NCBI GenBank assembly: GCA_035697245.1
Contig: DASSDH010000175.1
Span: 1-64,000 of the forward strand
Reading direction: 5' to 3'
Origin: JACVRX01 sp035697245
GTDB lineage: Bacteria > Actinomycetota > Actinomycetes > Jiangellales > Jiangellaceae
Length of the DNA stretch: 64,000 bases
Below the pieces are notes generated by a model, which was not told the DNA's origin, did not search any database, and saw only the letters and a list, made by a program, of their open reading frames with translations. This document shows positions 58,850 through 64,000 of this stretch, in pieces. Each line of letters starts with the position of its first letter. The stretch's first letter is position 1. A program made the translations under genes and the position numbers.

Positions 58850-59602
58850 ATGATGAAATCTTTGGGTACGGCTCCCGACGGAGAGCCCGGCCCGGCGATC
58901 GAGGTTCGAGACCTGCGGGTCGTGCGAGGACTTCGGGTAGTGCTCGATGACTTCAATCTCTCCGTCGACAGCGGAACACTCACCGGCCTGCTCGGGCCGT
59001 CCGGGTCAGGGAAGTCGACGCTCATGCGGGCGATCGTCGGAGTCCAGCAGATCGCGGCCGGTCAGGTCGAGGTACTCGGCCTGCCGGCCGGGTCCGAGCC
59101 GGTCCGGTCTCGGGTGGGCTATCTCACCCAGTCGCCCAGTGTCTATGGCGACCTGACGACTCGGCAGAACCTGCGCTACTTCGCCGCGGTCCTCGGCGCT
59201 GGTCCGGACGCCGTCGACCGTGCGTTGGACCAGGTGGACATGCATTCCCATGCCGACGACCTGGTCGCGAAGCTGTCCGGTGGTGAGACCTCCCGGGCGT
59301 CGCTCGCGGTGGCGCTGCTCGGTGAGCCCGAGGTTCTTGTCCTTGACGAGCCGACGGTGGGTCTGGACCCGGTGTTACGCCGCGACCTGTGGAATCTGTT
59401 CAATGACCTCGCCGCGAGCGGCGTGACGTTGCTCGTCTCGAGTCACGTCATGGACGAGGCCGAACGCTGCGGTCGGCTGCTGCTCATGCGCGAGGGTGCG
59501 TTGCTCGCCGACGAGAGTCCCGCCGGTCTGCTCGCACAGACCGACACCGCTGACGCCGAGCAGGCGTTCCTGCACCTCATCGACGAGGCGGCCGGCAGAT
59601 GA
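58850..59602 (+). CDS. ABC-2 exporter ATP-binding protein
   Basis: A 250-residue ATPase. Walker A is GPSGSGKST, the signature LSGGETSRASLAVALLGEP (slightly non-canonical, no Gln after SGG), Walker B VLVLDEPTVGLD, and the switch His in SSHVMDEAERC. It matches drug- or lipid-exporting ABC-2 ATPases. It overlaps the permease gene by 4 bp. Confidence 0.93.
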   Translation: MMKSLGTAPDGEPGPAIEVRDLRVVRGLRVVLDDFNLSVDSGTLTGLLGPSGSGKSTLMRAIVGVQQIAAGQVEVLGLPAGSEPVRSRVGYLTQSPSVYGDLTTRQNLRYFAAVLGAGPDAVDRALDQVDMHSHADDLVAKLSGGETSRASLAVALLGEPEVLVLDEPTVGLDPVLRRDLWNLFNDLAASGVTLLVSSHVMDEAERCGRLLLMREGALLADESPAGLLAQTDTADAEQAFLHLIDEAAGR

Positions 59603-60327
59603 CCCCGCGGATCACCCTCGCCACTGCGGGCCGCGTCCTCGCCCAACTTCGCCATGACCACCGAACGCTGGGCTTGCTGCTGTTCGTGCCAGCGGCGCTG
59701 CTTACGCTGCTGTGGTGGATGTACGAGGGCGGGCCGACCTTCGACGCTATCGGGCCGGCTCTGCTCGCCTTGTTCCCGTTCATCGGAATGTTCCTGGTCA
59801 CCTCGGTGGCGACGCTGCGCGAGCGCACGTCCGGCACCCTGGAGCGGTTGCTCGCGATGCCCACCGGCAAGTTGGACTTCCTCCTGGGATACGCGCTGGC
59901 ATTCGGGTTGATGGCAACCCTGCAGGCGCTGATCGCTGCAGGGATTGCGGTGGGCCTGCTCGGCCTCGACGTCGCCGGTCCTACCTCGCTGCTCATCGCC
60001 GTCGCCATACTCGACGCATTGCTGGGGGTCGCGCTCGGCCTGTTCGTCAGCGCGTTTGCGGCGACCGAGTTCCAGGTCGTGCAGTTCATGCCCGCGCTCG
60101 TCCTTCCGCAGGTCCTGCTGTGCGGGCTGCTGGTCGCCCGCGACGAGCTCCCGGCGCTGTTGAGCGCAATCTCCGACGTCTTGCCGCTGTCCTATGCGGT
60201 CGACGCGATGCGCGAGGTCCAGGTCAACATCGACCCCAGCATCGGGGGATACGCGCTGATCATCGCGGCGTTCGCCGTCGGCTTCCTCGCGCTGGGAGCA
60301 GGCACATTGCGCCGCCGCACCGCCTGA
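59599..60327 (+). CDS. ABC-2 type exporter permease
   Basis: A 242-residue membrane protein with about six helices. LVTSVATLRERTSGTLERLLAMPTGKLDFLLGYALAFGLMATLQALIAAGIAVGLLG is the ABC-2 core, and LPLSYAVDAMREVQ near the C terminus is the usual end. With the ATPase it forms a homodimeric exporter, probably controlled by the TetR protein upstream. Confidence 0.92.
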   Translation: MTPRITLATAGRVLAQLRHDHRTLGLLLFVPAALLTLLWWMYEGGPTFDAIGPALLALFPFIGMFLVTSVATLRERTSGTLERLLAMPTGKLDFLLGYALAFGLMATLQALIAAGIAVGLLGLDVAGPTSLLIAVAILDALLGVALGLFVSAFAATEFQVVQFMPALVLPQVLLCGLLVARDELPALLSAISDVLPLSYAVDAMREVQVNIDPSIGGYALIIAAFAVGFLALGAGTLRRRTA

Positions 60328-60337
60328 CCCCCCAGGT

Positions 60338-60409
60338 CCGGTTGATCACTGCGAAGTGGCTGCCTCTGGCGTCACAACGCGACCACTTCACCAAGATCAA
60401 CGGAACCGG
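60338..60409. terminator. Imperfect palindrome after the exporter operon
   Basis: GTTGATCACTGCGAAGTGG (60341-60359) pairs with CCACTTCACCAAGATCAAC (60383-60401) with a few mismatches; GG-flanks extend it. It lies between the exporter permease stop (60327) and the proline dehydrogenase start (60458). It could terminate the first operon. The arms resemble a mobile palindrome more than a simple terminator, but I see only one copy here. Confidence 0.6.
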
Positions 60410-60457
60410 AGGGCGTAGCCTGACGCGGTCGAGCGAGCGAGCGGAGGGTGACGCCGG

Positions 60458-61387
60458 GTGCTGGGGCGTGTGCTGTTGGGCCTCTCAGGTAGTGAACGGA
60501 TGCGCAACCTGGTCGAGCGAGCTCCGATCTCGCGGGGAATCGTCGCCAGGTTCATCGCCGGAGACGAGACCGCCGATGCCGCGCGGGCGGCCGCCGACCT
60601 CGCCAGCGCCGGGCTCACCGCGACCATCGATCATCTCGGCGAGGACACGCTTGATCGGGCGCAGGCCGAGCGCGTCGCCGAAGCCTACGTGGAACTGCTC
60701 GCGGGCTTGCGTGATGCCGGACTCACCGAGGTTGCCGAGGTTTCAGTCAAACTCTCTGCTGTCGGTCAGGCGCTGCCGGGCGACGGCGAGAAGATCGCGC
60801 TCGACAACGCCCGGGAGATCTGCCGGGCGGCCGCCGATGCAGGCACGACCGTGACCCTCGACATGGAGGATCACACGACCACCGACTCCACGTTGGCCAT
60901 TGCGACCGAGCTTCGTGGGGATTTCCCCTCCACCGGAATCGCGCTGCAGACATATCTGTACCGAACCGAAGACGACTGCCGGCGACTGTCCGGCTCGGGT
61001 TCGCGAGTGCGGTTGTGCAAAGGCGCGTACGACGAACCGGTCGACGTCGCCTACCAGCACAAGGCCGACGTCGACCGCTCCTACGTGCGATGCATGAAGA
61101 TCCTGCTCGGCGGTCAGGGCTACCCGATGATCGCGACGCACGATCCGCGGCTGATCGAGATCGCCGGTTCGCTTGCCGCCAGGTATCGTCGCGAGCAAGG
61201 CACCTACGAATACCAGATGCTGTATGGCGTGCGACCCGACGAACAGCGGAGGCTGGCGCAGGCCGGCGAGACCGTACGGGTGTACGTGCCCTACGGTCAC
61301 GAGTGGTACGGATACATGATGCGGCGGCTCGCGGAACGTCCAGCAAACGTCATGTTCTTCCTACGCGCCCTGGCGAGCAAGAGATGA
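60458..61387 (+). CDS. Proline dehydrogenase (monofunctional)
   Basis: A 309-residue flavoenzyme from GTG 60458. EVSVKLSAVGQAL, TVTLDMEDHTTTDSTLAIATEL, IALQTYLYRTEDDCR, VRLCKGAYDEPVDVAYQHKADVDRSY and YVPYGHEWYGYMMRRLAERPANVMFFLRAL are the PutA/ProDH FAD-barrel signatures. It oxidises proline to pyrroline-5-carboxylate, passing electrons to the respiratory chain. It overlaps proC by 4 bp, unusual because ProC catalyses the opposite direction. Confidence 0.95.
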   Translation: MLGRVLLGLSGSERMRNLVERAPISRGIVARFIAGDETADAARAAADLASAGLTATIDHLGEDTLDRAQAERVAEAYVELLAGLRDAGLTEVAEVSVKLSAVGQALPGDGEKIALDNAREICRAAADAGTTVTLDMEDHTTTDSTLAIATELRGDFPSTGIALQTYLYRTEDDCRRLSGSGSRVRLCKGAYDEPVDVAYQHKADVDRSYVRCMKILLGGQGYPMIATHDPRLIEIAGSLAARYRREQGTYEYQMLYGVRPDEQRRLAQAGETVRVYVPYGHEWYGYMMRRLAERPANVMFFLRALASKR

Positions 61388-62187
61388 CCGTCGCCATTCT
61401 CGGGGCCGGGGTCATGGGGGAGACCCTGTTGTCAGGGTTGCTGCGTGCAGGGCGCCGGGCCGAGGACCTGCTGGTGACCGAACGTCGGCCGGACCGGGTC
61501 AAGGAGCTGGAAGAGCGATACGGCGTCGAGGTGGTCGACAACCCGACGGCGGCACGTCGCGCCGAGACTCTCGCGTTGGTCGTCAAGCCGCAGGATATGG
61601 GCGGGCTGCTGGCCGAAATCGCCGCGGACGTCCGGGCCGGACAACTGATCGTCTCACTCGCAGCCGGCATTACGACGGGCTTCATCGAGTCCCGACTACC
61701 GGACGGCGTCGCTGTCGTCCGGGTGATGCCGAACACCCCCGCGCTCGTGGACGAGGGGATGGCTGCCGTCTCGCCTGGCTCCAGATGCGACGAGGGTCAC
61801 CTGCACGAGGCGGAGCAACTGCTCCAGGCCACCGGCAAGGTCGTCCGGGTACCGGAGAAGCAACAGGACGCGGTCACCGCGATTTCGGGCACCGGGCCGG
61901 CGTACGTGTTTTACGTCGTCGAGGCGATGATCGAGGCCGGCGTCCACCTCGGGCTCCCGCGTGCGACGGCGACCGAACTGGTGGTTCAGACCGTCGTCGG
62001 GTCGGCCAAACTGTTGCGCGAGACCGGTGAGCACCCGACCGTTCTGCGTGAGCGGGTGACATCGCCGGCCGGCACCACGGCCGCAGCCATTCGGCTGCTC
62101 GAGGAGGGCAAGGTCCGCGCGGACTTCCTGGCAGCGATCGAAGCTGCTCGGGACCGATCGCGGGCACTCGCCTCCGCCGACGAATGA
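61384..62187 (+). CDS. proC: Pyrroline-5-carboxylate reductase
   Basis: A 267-residue enzyme from ATG 61384. VAILGAGVMGETLLSGLLRAG is the NADPH-binding Rossmann loop; LALVVKPQDMGGLLAEI, VVRVMPNTPALVDEGMAAVSPG and ISGTGPAYVFYVVEAMIEAGVHLGL follow, and the end VTSPAGTTAAAIRLLEEGKVRADFLAAIEAA is the conserved C terminus. It reduces P5C to proline. It overlaps both its neighbours by 4 bp. Confidence 0.96.
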   Translation: MTVAILGAGVMGETLLSGLLRAGRRAEDLLVTERRPDRVKELEERYGVEVVDNPTAARRAETLALVVKPQDMGGLLAEIAADVRAGQLIVSLAAGITTGFIESRLPDGVAVVRVMPNTPALVDEGMAAVSPGSRCDEGHLHEAEQLLQATGKVVRVPEKQQDAVTAISGTGPAYVFYVVEAMIEAGVHLGLPRATATELVVQTVVGSAKLLRETGEHPTVLRERVTSPAGTTAAAIRLLEEGKVRADFLAAIEAARDRSRALASADE

Positions 62188-62747
62188 GCACAGCGCGGCC
62201 AGCAGATCCGCGGGTATCGGTCCGGCGGGTCGGGCCGGAGGACTGGGAGGTCGTCCGCGACCTCAGGCTGCGCGCCCTCCGAGACGCGCCCGCTGCGTTC
62301 GAGTCAACGTACGAGGGCGAACAAGGGCGGTCCGGGAAGGAGTGGCGGGCGTGGCTGACCAGGCCAACCGGGGTGACGGTGGTCGCGACGTTGAACGGTC
62401 AGCCGGCTGGGCTCGCGGGTGGATACGTCGAGGAGGCCGGTCACGTCGAGCTGGTCTCGATGTGGGTGACACCCTCAGCTCGCGGTAGTGGCATGGCCGA
62501 CGCTCTGGTCGCCGAAGTCGTGCACTGGGCCCGGATGCGGGACGTCCACGAGGTCCGGCTGTGGGTGACGCGCGGCAACGACGTGGCCGAGCGGCTCTAC
62601 TCGCGGCACGGCTTCGTGCGTTCCGGGCAAGCCCAGCCGTTGCCACCCACTCACCCGTGTGTCGACGAGATCGGCATGCGGCTCGTCCTTTCCAACGATC
62701 ACCAGACGCGAGCGCGGTCCGCCGAGATCCAGATGGAGGTCGAGTAG
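62184..62747 (+). CDS. GNAT family N-acetyltransferase
   Basis: A 187-residue GNAT protein. VSVRRVGPEDWEVVRDLRLRALRDAPAAFESTYEGE is a common start in this group; VELVSMWVTPSARGSGMADALVAEVVHWA is the acetyl-CoA loop; VRLWVTRGNDVAERLYSRHGFVRSGQ ends the fold. The substrate is unknown. Coupled to proC by a 4-bp overlap. Confidence 0.92.
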   Translation: MSTARPADPRVSVRRVGPEDWEVVRDLRLRALRDAPAAFESTYEGEQGRSGKEWRAWLTRPTGVTVVATLNGQPAGLAGGYVEEAGHVELVSMWVTPSARGSGMADALVAEVVHWARMRDVHEVRLWVTRGNDVAERLYSRHGFVRSGQAQPLPPTHPCVDEIGMRLVLSNDHQTRARSAEIQMEVE

Positions 62748-62798
62748 TCGGCCAGGGCCGCTGCGGGTGAGCGCGAGGTCGCGGTTAGTGTCGGGTTC

Positions 62799-63965
62799 GT
62801 GTCCGAGTCCGTGCAGGTGGTCTGGGACGACTCGCTGACCGAGTACGACTTCGGCTCGTCGCATCCGCTGAGCCCGATCCGGCTCGACCTGACGATCCGG
62901 CTCGCCCGCGCTCTCGGGGTACTGGACGGCGAGCACGTCGAACTCGTGTCGCCGGCCGTTGCCGACGATGCCCTGCTGGCGACGGTTCACACCCCCGAGA
63001 TGATCGCAGCCGTGCGGCGGGCAACCCTCGACCCGAGGCACGGCCTCGGCACCGGTGACAACCCGTGCTTCGAGGCCATGCACGAGGCCAGCGCGCGGGT
63101 CGCCGCTGGGTCGGTGGCCGCGGCGCTGGCCGTCTGGCAGGGACGGGTGAGCCACGCCGTCAACATTGCCGGCGGCCTGCACCACGCGATGCCGAACACG
63201 GCGTCCGGCTTCTGCGTCTACAACGACCCGGCGCTCGCGATCCGCGCTTTGCTCGACGCCGGAGCCGAGCGGGTCGCCTATGTCGACGTGGACGTCCATC
63301 ACGGCGACGGCGTGCAGGCGGTTTTCTATGACGACCCGCGGGTTCTCACCATCAGCCTGCACGAGACACCGCGAACGCTCTTTCCCGGCACGGGCTACCC
63401 CGACGAGACCGGCGGTCCCGGCGCGGAGGGCAGCGCCGTCAACGTCACCCTGCCGCCGGGAACGACGGACGGTGGCTGGCTTAGGGCGTTCCACGCGGTC
63501 GTTCCTCCTCTGCTGCGGTCCTGGCGACCGAAGATCCTGGTCAGCCAGGACGGCTGCGATACCCACGTCGAAGATCCGCTCGCCCACTTGGCCCTGACCG
63601 TCGACGGCCAGCGCGCCTCCTATGCAGCTATGCACTCTCTTGCCCACGAGCTCTGCGAGGGCCGCTGGCTGGCGACCGGAGGTGGCGGTTACGCAATCGT
63701 CGACGTGGTTCCCCGGGCGTGGACGCATCTGCTGGCGGAGGCTGCGGGCTCGCCGATCCCGCCGGACACCGTCGTGCCGGCAGTGTGGCAAGACCATGTG
63801 GCGGCGACCTTCGGTCGCTCTGGACCGGTGCGAATGACCGACGGCCAAGCGCCGGATTTCGACGACTGGGCGGCCGGTTACGATCCGGGAGATTGGCTCG
63901 ACCAGGCCATCTTGGCCACCCGCAAAGCGGTATTCCCCTTCCACGGGATCAATCCGGAATGGTGA
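62799..63965 (+). CDS. acuC: AcuC-type histone-deacetylase family protein
   Basis: A 388-residue class I HDAC-like enzyme from GTG 62799. HPLSPIRLDLTIRLARALG, GGLHHAMPNTASGFCVYNDPALAI (catalytic His pair) and YVDVDVHHGDGVQAVFYDDPRVLTISLHE (zinc ligands Asp and His) are present, then SQDGCDTHVEDPLAHL. In Bacillus AcuC deacetylates acetyl-CoA synthetase. It follows the proline genes and GNAT, and a lysine-acetylation pairing with that GNAT is possible but unproven. Confidence 0.94.
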   Translation: MSESVQVVWDDSLTEYDFGSSHPLSPIRLDLTIRLARALGVLDGEHVELVSPAVADDALLATVHTPEMIAAVRRATLDPRHGLGTGDNPCFEAMHEASARVAAGSVAAALAVWQGRVSHAVNIAGGLHHAMPNTASGFCVYNDPALAIRALLDAGAERVAYVDVDVHHGDGVQAVFYDDPRVLTISLHETPRTLFPGTGYPDETGGPGAEGSAVNVTLPPGTTDGGWLRAFHAVVPPLLRSWRPKILVSQDGCDTHVEDPLAHLALTVDGQRASYAAMHSLAHELCEGRWLATGGGGYAIVDVVPRAWTHLLAEAAGSPIPPDTVVPAVWQDHVAATFGRSGPVRMTDGQAPDFDDWAAGYDPGDWLDQAILATRKAVFPFHGINPEW

Positions 63966-64000
63966 TCTCCCTTCCCCATCAGTCACATGCGCCTCTACGA

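Overview
The window is high-GC DNA from an actinomycete (Actinomycetota). Evidence: many GTG starts, 4-bp GTGA/ATGA stop-start overlaps, Lsr2, UdgX, an F420-type PPOX protein, an actinobacterial zinc metalloprotease, and a housekeeping order (ppa-dacB-protease-tilS-hpt-ftsH-folE-folP-folB-folK-DUF3180 ... DUF2520-panC ... coaX-lysS-lsr2-clpC ... mutY-disA-radA) that matches the Mycobacterium tuberculosis Rv3628c-Rv3585 neighbourhood as I remember it. I cannot place the genus from sequence alone.

Region 1 (1-10.5 kb) is accessory. It opens with the 3' end of an L,D-transpeptidase gene and a tRNA-Thr(CGU). A sugar-utilisation locus follows: a Tat-exported clan GH-A glycosidase, a LacI regulator preceded by a double operator, a lipoprotein sugar-binding protein, two permeases and a GH42 beta-galactosidase. 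The operon ends in a truncated, frameshifted remnant of a second GH42 gene. Next comes a stretch of atypical composition with a DUF1684 gene and an orphan Hcp-like gene.

Region 2 (10.9-20.1 kb) holds envelope, stress and repair genes: an EEP nuclease/phosphatase, a secreted protein with a VWA domain, an amphipathic-repeat protein coupled to an RDD membrane protein, a YihY/BrkB protein, a PPOX protein, a MEDS-HATPase regulator, UdgX, a CHRD protein with its class F sortase, and a DUF4396 membrane protein under a CsoR-like operator.

Region 3 (20.4-31.4 kb) is core: ppa, dacB, a metalloprotease, tilS, hpt, ftsH, then the folate operon folE-folP-(NTF2-like)-folB-folK with two small membrane proteins.

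Region 4 (31.4-36.9 kb) has an OpuC-type osmoprotectant ABC transporter ending in a strong hairpin, then a lower-GC pair encoding a lipoprotein and a secreted protein.

Region 5 (36.9-46.6 kb) starts with an orphan NuoD (complex I 49-kDa subunit paralogue), two PH-domain membrane proteins and an NDUFAF7/MidA-like methyltransferase. It continues with DUF2520-panC, nadB-nadC and coaX (pantothenate/CoA and NAD synthesis), and a STAS protein.

Region 6 (46.7-57.2 kb) is lysS-argA, lsr2, a 43-residue lipoprotein, clpC (with a ClgR-like box), a TPR protein, the radA-disA-mutY repair operon and a Cys-rich protein. Two copies of one palindromic repeat lie here, upstream of clpC and upstream of radA.

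Region 7 (57.3-64 kb) has a TIM-barrel isomerase coupled to a TetR/ABC-2 exporter module, then proline dehydrogenase-proC-GNAT and an AcuC-type deacetylase.

The most interesting signals are the orphan NuoD/NDUFAF7-like methyltransferase/PH-domain locus, the CHRD-sortase F pair, the palindromic repeat family, and the three readable operators (LacI, CsoR, ClgR).
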